Positions 45,911 through 54,334 of a stretch of DNA of 64,000 nucleotides are shown piece after piece. Position 1 is the stretch's first letter. Every line of letters starts with the position of its first letter. The translations under genes and the position numbers were made by a program. Source of the stretch: Unio delphinus (Eukaryota > Mollusca > Bivalvia > Unionida > Unionidae); the NCBI GenBank assembly GCA_029339505.1, contig JAQISU010000170.1:676001-740000 (forward strand), written 5' to 3'. Under the pieces are notes generated by a model that worked only from the letters and a program-made list of their open reading frames with translations, was not told the origin of the DNA and ran no database searches.

Positions 45911-47308
45911 TTAAAGATTTTCCACTGGTGCATCAATAAGTCTCATTCGTCCACCAACACCTTCGAGTAGCATTGATTTATCACTGAGAATGACAGCAAT
46001 TGCTCTATATTCAGGGATAGCACCACGAAGTATACGAGCTCGGAAATGTATATCAACGACGGACTGTCTAATTAAGTCAAGATGTTCCAACGAAAAGTAA
46101 TAAATTGGATAAAGAGTACTAAAATCCAACTGTGATATTTGTAGACCAGTATCGACATTTTGATCACGTCCCATATACGACAGCAACCGATGATAAACTC
46201 GTGCAATATGGTTTTGACCGTAATTAAGTTGTATATCCTCGGATGGTTCTTGTTGTCCGTTTATTCTCAGCGAGACTTCATTAACACCTAATCGATCAAA
46301 TATCATATGGGAGTAGAGTTGATTTCCAATTCTCCTCGTATCCTGTAACGCAATAAATATATGACGTGGAGCTGAAATACCCTGTTTTGATGCCAGGTTC
46401 CACGTAAATATGCCGTTAGTAGTTGATTGTACAACATCTGTACTCATTGTTAGCCAACTTAATAATCTCTTTCCCCCTTGATCCATAACTGATAGTAAAC
46501 GTGGTTCTGTTGACAACGATGGAGTCAGCACTGGCATCCAAAGTGATAGTTTTGTTAAAACGACTTTACCGGCATCAGCATTTGGGTTTGCAACATCTGC
46601 TGGAATCCTCCAAATTGCATCATTGTCAGTACCTTTTCGCACAACCGCTATAGTATGTTTCGCTCCATAGATAACTTTTCGGATATTTCTACAGAATCCA
46701 AATATATGATGTAGTGGAATCGCGCATGAAAATGATCTACGCCCCCCTTCCAACATTGACATACGTGTTGCAGCTCCTAGATTGAAATTAACATCATTGT
46801 TTATAATCATACTCTCGACATCAGCATTAGCGGTACCAGCATTATTCTTTGGTCGTCCTATAACAAATGGATTTTTCCCAGTGGTATTTTTAATATCCTT
46901 TGCAAACATCATAGAGGGACCGGCCGATCTTGTATAATCGTCGGAATATCTTGCTAGCCCTAGTATTGTTGTTGCTACATCAATATCACGTTCTATCGAC
47001 TCAATTTCCTTTCCATCAATGAGATATCTTGCACTTTCAAATAACGCCATGATACCATTATTGACAAAACCGACTTGAGTATTATCTGGATATTCTGTAT
47101 CATCATGCTGTAAAAGTTCACCTTCGACTTCAATAAAGGCTTCAGCAGGTAAAAAGTATTTACTAGTATCATGAACTTGAAGTTCAATTCGTGACCGAAG
47201 ATTAGGTTGCACTGCGTGATAAGCAAAAAATTGATAATCACGTACAGAATCATCTTTAAGTACTGGGGCTTCCATGTCAAATGCAACATCAGGGTTCTGT
47301 TTGAACAT
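45911..47308 (-). CDS. double-jelly-roll major capsid protein, 465 aa
   Basis: This is the main coat protein of the Polinton/adintovirus group, of the family annotated in many invertebrate genomes as F54H12.2-like. N-terminal blocks are FLPAEAFIEVEGELL, VGFVNNGIMALFESARYLID and ERDIDVATTILGLARYSDDY. The C-terminal blocks are HMIFDRLGVNEVSLRINGQQ, GLQISQLDFSTLYPIYYFSL and AIAVILSDKSMLLEG. Two beta-sandwich halves are expected. The length of 465 aa fits the family. The gene is uninterrupted and ATATAATAAAAAATG precedes the start. This is the strongest sign that element 2 could still specify particles. Confidence 0.9.
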   Translation of the reverse strand: MFKQNPDVAFDMEAPVLKDDSVRDYQFFAYHAVQPNLRSRIELQVHDTSKYFLPAEAFIEVEGELLQHDDTEYPDNTQVGFVNNGIMALFESARYLIDGKEIESIERDIDVATTILGLARYSDDYTRSAGPSMMFAKDIKNTTGKNPFVIGRPKNNAGTANADVESMIINNDVNFNLGAATRMSMLEGGRRSFSCAIPLHHIFGFCRNIRKVIYGAKHTIAVVRKGTDNDAIWRIPADVANPNADAGKVVLTKLSLWMPVLTPSLSTEPRLLSVMDQGGKRLLSWLTMSTDVVQSTTNGIFTWNLASKQGISAPRHIFIALQDTRRIGNQLYSHMIFDRLGVNEVSLRINGQQEPSEDIQLNYGQNHIARVYHRLLSYMGRDQNVDTGLQISQLDFSTLYPIYYFSLEHLDLIRQSVVDIHFRARILRGAIPEYRAIAVILSDKSMLLEGVGGRMRLIDAPVENL

Positions 47309-47446
47309 TTTTTATTATATACCCGTTGGTCTAAATTAGAAATCGGAAACGCTAGCATTTCTGAGAGGTGAAATCACTCAAAATCGATGCAAAATACAGA
47401 AATTGAAAATAAAAAAAAATAATATTATGTTAAATTAATTATTTAG

Positions 47447-47806
47447 TTGGGTATATCAATAATGTTGCTGATGAAAACAAATCTAGATAACGAAGATCAA
47501 ATCGAAAATACAAATATTTCAATAACTATAACAACTGAGAATCCTATTCAAATAACCAGAAACATTAGTGTTTCTAACACTAGTGTTTCTAACACTAGTA
47601 TAGGAAATTCAAGTGGAAACATTAGTGTTTCTAATACAAGTATTTCTACTGAAACCATCGAAAATTCAGAAAATACAAGTATTTCAATAACTATAACAAT
47701 TGGAAATCCTGTCCAAATAAATATAACCAGAAACGCAAGCGTTTCTAACACAAGTGTTTCTAATACAAGTATAAGAAATGCTAGCAATTCTAGTGATGAT
47801 TTTTGA
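47447..47806 (+). CDS. low-complexity Ser/Asn/Thr ORF built of palindromes, doubtful gene
   Basis: 119 open codons on the strand opposite to all surrounding virion genes, between the capsid and pVI-like genes. Its repetitive sequence (NISVSNTSVSNTSI, NISVSNTS, SVSNTSVSNTS) comes from repeated AACATTAGTGTTTCTAACAC units, which are palindromic. Both strands stay open because of this. It has many potential N-glycosylation sites (NxS/T). No homologue is visible at the matching place in element 1, which is deleted there. It may be an expanded palindrome cluster rather than a gene. Confidence 0.35.
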   Translation: MGISIMLLMKTNLDNEDQIENTNISITITTENPIQITRNISVSNTSVSNTSIGNSSGNISVSNTSISTETIENSENTSISITITIGNPVQINITRNASVSNTSVSNTSIRNASNSSDDF

Positions 47807-47817
47807 GAAAATATTAT

Positions 47818-48315
47818 TCACCGACGTCGGAAATTCTTTGAATTAGAAAATGCTTTAGTACTTTTAAAGCCACTTCCTGCTATCATATTTGCTGTTATGA
47901 TATCCTGGGCGTTAGTTATCAACGACTGTAGTTTTTCATCTACTGCGTTATTTATTATTTTACTAACCCGCGCAGGCATAACCTCAGTAGATGGTAGTGA
48001 AGTCATTCTAGAAATGCTAGCATTTCCAGGTTTTGAAAAATTTCTACGTCGAACTAGCGCTGTTAGTTTATCCTTAGCGGCTGAAAATGCCTTCCCGGCA
48101 AGATCACCAACAGCGCTAATACCCTTATCTCGGATAACATCAATTGCTTTCATTGATAATTGTTTTACTAGCGGAGCCACTTTTGGAGCCATTCTTGAAA
48201 ATAATCCCATTATAGTATTACCGAGACCATCTCCATAGTATACTCGGTATTTTGGCAATCGTGAGTTTACCACGTAGACACTAGTTGGTTTATCATGGTT
48301 GTAGTGTATGATCAT
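47818..48315 (-). CDS. pVI-like minor capsid protein, 165 aa
   Basis: N-terminal PTSVYVVNSRLPKYRVYYGD, then an amphipathic helix GLGNTIMGLFSRMAPKVAPL, a long helical middle (KGISAVGDLAGKAFSAAKDK) and a C-terminal helix with a basic end (GSGFKSTKAFSNSKNFRRR). The G-L-G...helix order and basic tail recall adenovirus pVI, a membrane-lytic cement protein cleaved by adenain. The assignment is by architecture and neighbourhood. The palindrome GAAATGCTAGCATTTC at 48011-48026 is translated within it (GNASIS). Confidence 0.68.
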   Translation of the reverse strand: MIIHYNHDKPTSVYVVNSRLPKYRVYYGDGLGNTIMGLFSRMAPKVAPLVKQLSMKAIDVIRDKGISAVGDLAGKAFSAAKDKLTALVRRRNFSKPGNASISRMTSLPSTEVMPARVSKIINNAVDEKLQSLITNAQDIITANMIAGSGFKSTKAFSNSKNFRRR

Positions 48316-48325
48316 TCTCTATATA

Positions 48326-48341
48326 GAAACACTAGTGTTTC
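48326..48341. repeat. 16-bp perfect palindrome
   Basis: GAAACACTAGTGTTTC, 11 bp upstream of the pVI-like start codon. One of the dispersed palindrome family. Confidence 0.95.
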
Positions 48342-48374
48342 CAAATACTAAAGCATTTCCAAATTGATATTTAT

Positions 48375-49445
48375 CTAATCGCTATGATAACCGTAGAAAT
48401 TCGAAGAATTTCCATCCAAAGAATTTTCGGCTAACTCTTCAATGAAATCTCTATATGTTGCAATATCCATGATACCACCTTGAAATAATCGCCTACAGAT
48501 ATCAGCAGCTTCATTGATTATTTCCAGTGAGTTATTCCCGGCTCGTTTTCCTCCTACAAGTATTTCTAATCGTGCTATATCACCGAGAATATTGCCGGGA
48601 CATGTTACACTAGAATTTCCAACACTAGAGTGAAAATCCATAGGTGAATATCCCTTTCCGGTTTTTTTCTTAGTTTTTGCTTCTCTTTTTCTTTGTTGTT
48701 CTTGTTGTTTTTCTTCTTGTTGTTGTATGTCATATTGTTTAATTCCATCTTTAAATTTTATATATCCCAACTCTTTCGTATTCAAACGATTAATACCCCT
48801 GACTATTTTATACAAATTATCAACCCATTTATCCCGTGTTATGGTACTCTTTTTATACTCCTCCTTCAAAAAATTATTTTTTGAATAATAGCTTTGAACA
48901 GCAAAATTACCAAAAACATCATAATTGCTGGGTTTCATTGATTGAAATTGTTTTATTTCTTCTATACCCGTCGGAGTGAGTTTGTTTATAAAGGGAACAT
49001 CACTCTTTGTGGAAACTGCGCCTTCTTGTTCTTCTTCTTCCTCTTCTTCTTCTTCTTCTTGTTCTTGCTGTCGTTGTAGTTCTTCTTGTTCTTGCTGTCG
49101 TTGTAGTTCCATCTCCCCTGCGATTTCACCTGGAAGTATTTGTACAGCTTGTTTCGTTTGTTTAGTTCGTTTTGCTATTTTCTCCAACACAGGGAGAAGA
49201 GGCTTCTCTGTTCTAGGACCTTCTTTAGGGACATCTCCGTATATTGCCCGTTCAGTTGCTGTTTTCACACCCTCAGTTGCACTAACAATAGGTTTGAAGA
49301 GTTGTTCTGTATCCTCTGTAAAATCAGTCTGAAGTAATTGCCGTTGTTGAAGTTTTTCACGTATACGATCACGAAGGGGTAATATTTTCTTAAGAGCTTC
49401 AAGTCTTTCTTTAGTGTTCCGTGTAGTTAATGATTGTCCTATCAT
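48375..49445 (-). CDS. coiled-coil virion protein with Glu/Gln-rich centre, 356 aa
   Basis: The N-terminal helix is ERLEALKKILPLRDRIREKL. TEDTEQLFKPIVSATEGVKT follows, then IAKRTKQTKQAV, and a Glu/Gln-rich coil (about 112-141). A middle domain includes YYSKNNFLKEEYKKSTITRD. The C-terminal region has DIARLEILVGGKRAGNNS and ICRRLFQGGIMDIATYRDFI, a helical hairpin. The gene is the last virion gene toward the centre here, but the first beside the TIR in element 1. Function unknown. Conservation and position suggest a virion or scaffold protein. Three palindromes sit at its 3' end (e.g. 48396-48412). Confidence 0.7.
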   Translation of the reverse strand: MIGQSLTTRNTKERLEALKKILPLRDRIREKLQQRQLLQTDFTEDTEQLFKPIVSATEGVKTATERAIYGDVPKEGPRTEKPLLPVLEKIAKRTKQTKQAVQILPGEIAGEMELQRQQEQEELQRQQEQEEEEEEEEEEQEGAVSTKSDVPFINKLTPTGIEEIKQFQSMKPSNYDVFGNFAVQSYYSKNNFLKEEYKKSTITRDKWVDNLYKIVRGINRLNTKELGYIKFKDGIKQYDIQQQEEKQQEQQRKREAKTKKKTGKGYSPMDFHSSVGNSSVTCPGNILGDIARLEILVGGKRAGNNSLEIINEAADICRRLFQGGIMDIATYRDFIEELAENSLDGNSSNFYGYHSD

Positions 49446-49792
49446 TATTAAAAGAGTATCACTATTGTCAATTAAAAATCCAAAGGATTTTAGAAATGCA
49501 AATCATTTCCACTCAAAGAGTTTCCACTCAAAGATTTTCATTACAATTTCAATTGTGAAACTGGACAAACAAAATAAATCACTAAATTGTACACTAACTT
49601 GTTATATACTTCCCTGTTGTTACACACACATAATTTTACTTCCTCATAGTGTGATTTATACCGTACTGGTTATACAAACAAAGGAGGCTCTCTACGCGTG
49701 GGGCTCATCAAACTCAAAATCCAAAATCCAAAATCCAAAATCCAAAATTCTACGAATTTTTAACGAATTTTTAACGAATTTTTAACGAATTT
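49446..49792. other. spacer between virion block and central block (element 2)
   Basis: 347 bp with palindromes AAAATCC-AAA-GGATTTT (about 49475-49491) and GAAATG-CAAAT-CATTTC (about 49493). A quadruple AAATCCAAAATCCAAAATCC run (49715-49747) and a TTTTTAACGAA repeat follow. This is the inner breakpoint region of the inverted virion block, and no gene is seen. Confidence 0.6.
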
Positions 49793-50143
49793 TTATTGAG
49801 ATTTTTCCATTAATGTTTTTAATTGTCTCGCCTTATGGTTAATAAGCTTTCTTTGTTCATAATCTAAACCTAATTGCTTACGTACACGTTCAACGATGCT
49901 ACATAATGGTACGAATATATTAACATCTTCAGTATTGACTAAACTTTCACGTATAAACTTTTGTATCCGCTTAATTAAAAAATATTTCTTAGATAGGACG
50001 TATTTCCCCGTCTGTTCTGCAAATTGTATGTCTTCGAAATCGGTCATAATTTGATCACAATCTAACCCTGAACATAGTTTAACATTTTGATCCTTAAGCT
50101 TGTTGATTTCAATAATAATCAATTTGAGATTTTCAATATTCAT
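49793..50143 (-). CDS. unidentified helical protein, 116 aa
   Basis: Homologue of the element 1 protein at 27895-28299. Blocks: NLKLIIIEINKLKDQNVKLC, CDQIMTDFEDIQFAEQTGKY, LSKKYFLIKRIQKFIRES, EDVNIFVPLCSIVERVRKQL and KLINHKARQLK. Helical, with no known domain. TTATATAATATG spans the start. Conserved orientation next to the central control region in both copies suggests a regulatory or replication-accessory role (inference only). Confidence 0.7.
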   Translation of the reverse strand: MNIENLKLIIIEINKLKDQNVKLCSGLDCDQIMTDFEDIQFAEQTGKYVLSKKYFLIKRIQKFIRESLVNTEDVNIFVPLCSIVERVRKQLGLDYEQRKLINHKARQLKTLMEKSQ

Positions 50144-50149
50144 ATTATA

Positions 50150-51041
50150 TAATAATATATTTGTTTAAATACAAAGTATTTTCAAAATGAATTCTGGATA
50201 CACTAAGGTGTTGATCATCTTAGTATACCCAGAAGCTTAATGCGATTATAGGTGATTATGATTATATATAATGAATGACGACGGCACATTCACCGTTTTG
50301 AACCCCCTTGGTGTTTTATACATCAAGCAGCGCTCAACGGTTACAACCGACAAACACATAACAATAGATTATAGGTGACACAATGAATTGATTTCAATAA
50401 CAATGGATGACGACGGCACAATAACCCCTGATCTAGTGTGGTAGGCGGTTAACACATAGGACGGTACAACAATAGATTATAGGTGACACAATGAATTGAT
50501 TTCAATGACAATGGATGACGCGGGCTATTCTACATTCAAGTGTAAACAAAACCGCAAAATCGAAACTTTGGTTTTGAATGTCAATAATAACGTTCATACC
50601 ACGTGTGACGGTGTGGTTTTGTTTACACTTGAATTTCGGCTAAATGCCCAATTATAATAAAGACGAATTTGTATATATACACTCATTACGACGAGGTGAT
50701 ATAAAAGAGGTGTAGTGATTGTAATTATTTGTTTGTTTATTAGCGATCACTGACAATGTTGAAAACACACATAATACTTGAAACAGACATTAAAAAAAAT
50801 ATTTAAATACGACGTGTTTATAAAACAGTTCTGTTAATACTTAAAAAAAGACAAAATTGATTGTGTTTTGTTCAGATTTATGTAATTATAACAGCCAATG
50901 AAAAATCGAAGATTTTCCAACACTAATATTTCCGTGTTTAAGATCCGTAACTCTGTCATTGGTGGAAATCCTACGGATTTCACACGCGTTATACCTAACG
51001 GAGTTATCTCCCGTGAAATCCGTAAGATTTCCATTTACGTA
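50150..51041. other. central non-coding region of element 2
   Basis: 890 bp without genes. It includes three ATGGATGACG(A/C)(C/G)GGC-type repeats with GATTATAGGTGACACAATGAATTGATTTCAA direct repeats (50380-50530). The hairpin at 50534-50634 and a palindrome series at its left-gene end (50901-51051) also lie here. The layout parallels 28300-29250 of element 1. Candidate replication or transcription control region. Confidence 0.65.
50534..50634. repeat. 20-bp inverted repeat hairpin (element 2)
   Basis: ATTCAAGTGTAAACAAAACC at 50534-50553 pairs perfectly with 50615-50634 across a 61-bp loop. The loop ends ACCACGTGTGACGGTGTGG, as in element 1. The arms differ between the elements yet stay paired. 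Confidence 0.93.
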
Positions 51042-51051
51042 TTATACGTAA
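50901..51051. repeat. cluster of short palindromes
   Basis: Palindromes: AAAAATC-GAA-GATTTTC (about 50901), GAAATCC-TAC-GGATTTC (50965-50981), GAAATC-CGTAA-GATTTC (51015-51031) and TTACGTA-TTA-TACGTAA (51035-51051). They end where the HNH gene stops. Confidence 0.92.
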
Positions 51052-51530
51052 GAAAACTGAATTTTGTTTTTAAAACGCTTTGAAAAAGATGTCTTATAAA
51101 TTCCCTCTGCTACTTTTTGTACCGAGGAGGTGTGAATATCGAAATACTTACCAGCTTCTGACATTGATTGAAATACCATCTCCTTGTTGTCAGTATTAAT
51201 TGACTTTACGGATCTAGCATTTTTCGGGTATTTCCCAGTTCTTCCTCGTTTTGTGTTTTCACATTGAGAAATAGCTTGAAGGTTGTTCAATTTGTTATTC
51301 TTAGTATCGGAATCAATATGATCAATAACAAAACCATCTTTGATTGATTCGTTATACACTTCGAAGACGAAACGGTGATTGAGATACATTTTCCCTCCAG
51401 CTTTAAATATCAAATACCCCATACCATTATCCCACCCAATAGATTTCCTATTTTTACAATGTCTGACAATACCATCACGAGAAGCTTCGTAATTTTTAAT
51501 AACAGGATGTCTTTGAAATTCTTGGCTCAT
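51042..51530 (-). CDS. HNH homing-type endonuclease with NUMOD-like ends, 162 aa
   Basis: Residues 1-30 form a NUMOD4-like strand region (EFQRHPVIKNYEASRDGIVR). The HNH core follows: NHRFVFEVYN (His52), GFVIDHIDSDTKNNKLNNLQ (His71, Asn83) and CENTKRG. Residues about 108-150 resemble NUMOD1 (VFQSMSEAGKYFDIHTSSVQ, VAEGI), a helix-turn-helix DNA-binding segment. Such enzymes are common in phages and large eukaryotic viruses. It is transcribed toward the central non-coding region. Possible roles are element spread, resolution of replication intermediates or a resident selfish gene; the sequence alone does not decide. Confidence 0.88.
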   Translation of the reverse strand: MSQEFQRHPVIKNYEASRDGIVRHCKNRKSIGWDNGMGYLIFKAGGKMYLNHRFVFEVYNESIKDGFVIDHIDSDTKNNKLNNLQAISQCENTKRGRTGKYPKNARSVKSINTDNKEMVFQSMSEAGKYFDIHTSSVQKVAEGIYKTSFSKRFKNKIQFSYV

Positions 51531-51547
51531 TTGTATATATAATATAT

Positions 51548-51880
51548 CTATTTCTCTAATTCGTTAATTGGCTGAATTATAACATTGGCAAATCTTTTTA
51601 TATAATCAGCCATAGTTTTTATGATTTTGCCGTCATTGACGTCGTTAGGATTTTTGATTCTTCGCTTGTCATAATAACGTTTTAACTCTCTATAACGCTT
51701 ACCCCCGCAATTAATGCATAACTGCGACTTGCCTCTTACACCTACCCCACAATGCAAGCATGGTAGAGGTCCCTCCGAACCGTTTCTTACACTCTGCATA
51801 TGATACCCACAGAATTCATTTCTACATGATTTGTTACACGGAGTCTTTGATCCAATCATAAGCCATTTGCAATGATTCAT
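51548..51880 (-). CDS. cysteine-rich zinc-binding protein, 110 aa
   Basis: It has two Cys clusters. The first is C4, C15, C19 and CGYH (C24, H27), opening with MNHCKWLMIGSKTPCNKSCR. The second is CLHCGVGVRGKSQLCINCGG (C41, C44, C55, C58), a zinc-ribbon. A basic helix KRYRELKRYYDKRR and an acidic tail follow. Likely DNA/RNA-binding regulator, family not recognised. It lies head-to-head with the replicase gene (44 bp between starts), so one short A/T-rich region (TATATAATG on this side) may drive both. Confidence 0.75.
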   Translation of the reverse strand: MNHCKWLMIGSKTPCNKSCRNEFCGYHMQSVRNGSEGPLPCLHCGVGVRGKSQLCINCGGKRYRELKRYYDKRRIKNPNDVNDGKIIKTMADYIKRFANVIIQPINELEK

Positions 51881-51923
51881 TATATAAAAATTTTCTTATT
51901 TAAATACTTGTTTTAATTATAAT

Positions 51924-53789
51924 ATGAAGGAGTTCAAGAGATTATCGAAAATTAAGCCTTGGAAAAATGCTAGATTTAATCTCGATAGAATCTCTGATAT
52001 ACCTAAAAGTCTAGTAGATGATAAACCACTATTGAGTAAAATCAGCGACTGTTTTAATGAGTTTAAGCGTGATGGAGCATCTCATACGTGGTCGACATTT
52101 CGAATTATTGATGAAGATGTCAATATACCCATAATTGATGCTACTATGAATGATATAAGAGCAGCTGAGATACTTTCACACCTTGGCAAGAAATCTCTAC
52201 GGAGGTATTTTTTTAGAATAAAATTTATTATCGAAGAGGAAGGTGAATGGATTATCAGAGATAAATTTGACCCAATCCTTAAGGATAAAAAAACTGTTAT
52301 TGTGAGTAGAGATTCCAAACCAGGAATTTTAACTGGAATTGACAAACCATACTATGAGAAATCTTACCCTGTAACAGCAGTTGTTTACGGAATATATCAG
52401 CTAAATGATAAGCCAAGTATTGCAAAACTAACTCCGATGTTTTCATCATCAGTGGCTTTGCCACTTAATTGTGTAGCAACACGGTTAATAGAATACTTCA
52501 CAAATGCATCCCGGGGAAACAAATTAACTGATCTACGAAGAAAAAAAATAACCGAATGGGAACTAACAGTGAATCAACATGGAGCAAGGATTTCCGATAT
52601 AGCTAAATTAGAAGCATTATTAAAATTTCCAATATCGGTAGCGACAATAACCGGAGAAGTATTATACGAACCGAAATATCAATCGCGAGGAGCTCCAATT
52701 GAAATTATCGATCATAACAAACACGCGTGGACACCCGCGGTAAATATATTTCCACGAGAAAGAACTGTTCGATATATCCCTAAAGAATTTTCTAGGGATG
52801 GTTTCTATGAAGAGAAATTATTTGATGCTATTCACACATTAACCAAAGACGACCCTGTGTCAATGTGGTTACTCAGGAGTAATGAGGATCCGGAAATAGG
52901 ATTTGATCAGTTTGTAAAACCAAATGGTGAATTATATCGAACTGAAGAATTAGATACTAAAATGAGAAAAATCGCTAATGAATTTTCACCTGAAAATTCT
53001 AAAGAATTTTCTAATGAAAAACTACTTACAGATAGCTTCACAATTCCATCAGTGGTAGCTCACTTTGCAAGAGAAAAAAACTCATGGCGTCCAACACGAA
53101 GTGATTTTCTGGAGGACGTGAAGTTGAGTTGCGTCGAATTGGGTCATGGAGGATTGTGGAATACGAAATACTCACGTGATGGTATGATTTCAATTGATAT
53201 ATCCGCGTGTTATCCTGGACGTTTTCTCGGATATGGAGAATGCTCTGAATATTTTAAACGATTTGGACATCCCACACATGAAATGACTCGTGTTGCGATT
53301 AATGGTCCATTGCCTGATTTTGATTTAACCGGGTTCACTCGTGTGATATCATTCGAATTAGCTACAGGGTTACATCCGTGTAGTTATCTTTGGCTTGGTA
53401 GACATATGTATGAAAAAGCGTGGATGCCAATTGTGCTATTGCGATATATGATCGATTGTGGTATGTTAACATCATTAATTGTCAGCGAAGCTATTATATG
53501 CTATAACGCGCAGAAAGATGTTTGGTTACCAAAACCCGATCTAGAAAAAATAATTAACGAACAACGAAAACAATTGGGAGATTGTGAAACACTTATGGAT
53601 TGGTCTAAGAGGTTATTCGAAGGTAGGAATAGAGAGGCTAAAGAGCTCGGACGAAGAATAATCGGTAAATTCACTCAAGGTGGAAGATTTGACAATGCAA
53701 AATATTCTTCGAGATTGATCTTAGACAATGAAGAATACGATTTTATCATAACCGATTTAATAAAAAAAAGGAAAATTTGTAACCCGTAG
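51924..53789 (+). CDS. fused replicase, part 1: B-family DNA polymerase
   Basis: 621 open codons from ATG. Residues about 1-410 are not clearly assignable, and no convincing exonuclease motifs were seen. Motif A: MISIDISACYPGRFLGYG (Asp425, Tyr430). A following block, VISFELATGLHPCSYLWLGR, is well conserved with element 1. The motif B position is ELGRRIIGKFTQGG (about 575-587), resembling K...N..YG. Motif C is in the next piece. The frame is lost at an A8 run (53762-53769), and element 1 shows that the original gene continued in frame. Palindrome GAAAATTC-TAAA-GAATTTTC lies at 52993-53012 in coding sequence. The polymerase assignment rests on motifs A and C and on Polinton context. Confidence 0.78.
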   Translation: MKEFKRLSKIKPWKNARFNLDRISDIPKSLVDDKPLLSKISDCFNEFKRDGASHTWSTFRIIDEDVNIPIIDATMNDIRAAEILSHLGKKSLRRYFFRIKFIIEEEGEWIIRDKFDPILKDKKTVIVSRDSKPGILTGIDKPYYEKSYPVTAVVYGIYQLNDKPSIAKLTPMFSSSVALPLNCVATRLIEYFTNASRGNKLTDLRRKKITEWELTVNQHGARISDIAKLEALLKFPISVATITGEVLYEPKYQSRGAPIEIIDHNKHAWTPAVNIFPRERTVRYIPKEFSRDGFYEEKLFDAIHTLTKDDPVSMWLLRSNEDPEIGFDQFVKPNGELYRTEELDTKMRKIANEFSPENSKEFSNEKLLTDSFTIPSVVAHFAREKNSWRPTRSDFLEDVKLSCVELGHGGLWNTKYSRDGMISIDISACYPGRFLGYGECSEYFKRFGHPTHEMTRVAINGPLPDFDLTGFTRVISFELATGLHPCSYLWLGRHMYEKAWMPIVLLRYMIDCGMLTSLIVSEAIICYNAQKDVWLPKPDLEKIINEQRKQLGDCETLMDWSKRLFEGRNREAKELGRRIIGKFTQGGRFDNAKYSSRLILDNEEYDFIITDLIKKRKICNP

Positions 53790-54330
53790 GGATGCTTTTC
53801 GATCCAATGGTGAGAAATTAGGTACGGTTGTTACCTACTGTGATGGATATAGTTGTCAGTACACACATTTGAGAAGTTCTATGCTAGCCTATTCTTGTAT
53901 TAATCTATTCTCGATGATAAACAGATTTCCTAATACCGCGGTTAGAGTAGCTACTGATTCGATGTATATCCATGAGAAATACAAATCAGATGTAGCTAAA
54001 TTCACAGATCCTAAGGAAGCGTGGGGAAATTGGAGGTTTAAAAAAGAAACATTACATGAGTATTGTAAATCCGCAGACGTTACTATGGATGATAAATACT
54101 TGAAAAGTAACCATAATATCTCAGAGATTCAATCAGAATTTTCTACTGCACCGCCTGTATCAGATCCGATTTGTAGATACAAGACAGTTTATTTAAACGG
54201 CTGTGGTGGATCAGGAAAGACAACTCGGGTAATTGAATTATTTCGTCGTAAAAATCCTACGGATTTCACAAACATGATTGTGTTAACACCAACTCACAGA
54301 CTCGCCAGAGAGATGATAGCGCGGGGGTAA
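53772..54330 (+). CDS. fused replicase, part 2: polymerase motif C and helicase Walker A
   Basis: This piece is open in the +1 frame relative to part 1. Its first ATG (53869) is internal. It contains MLAYSCINLFSMINRFPNTA and then VRVATDSMYIHEKY, the DTDS-type motif C of B-family polymerases. After a ~75-residue linker come YLNGCGGSGKTTR (Walker A, helicase motif I) and NMIVLTPTHRLARE (motif Ia). The frame ends after a G5 run near 54323, and a one-base shift leads into part 3. The palindrome AAATCC-TAC-GGATTT (54252-54266) codes for a stretch right after the Walker A helix. At the same point element 1 has a different palindrome. Confidence 0.82.
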
Positions 54331-54334
54331 AAGC

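Noticed and set aside
47548..47787. Minus-strand Leu/Glu/Thr-repeat ORF
   Set aside because: Complement of the palindromic tract; open because the tract is self-complementary.
53760..53772. Programmed frameshift between replicase parts 1 and 2
   Set aside because: The move needed is +1 at A8, not the usual -1. Element 1 reads straight through the matching position, so an indel or base-calling error is simpler.
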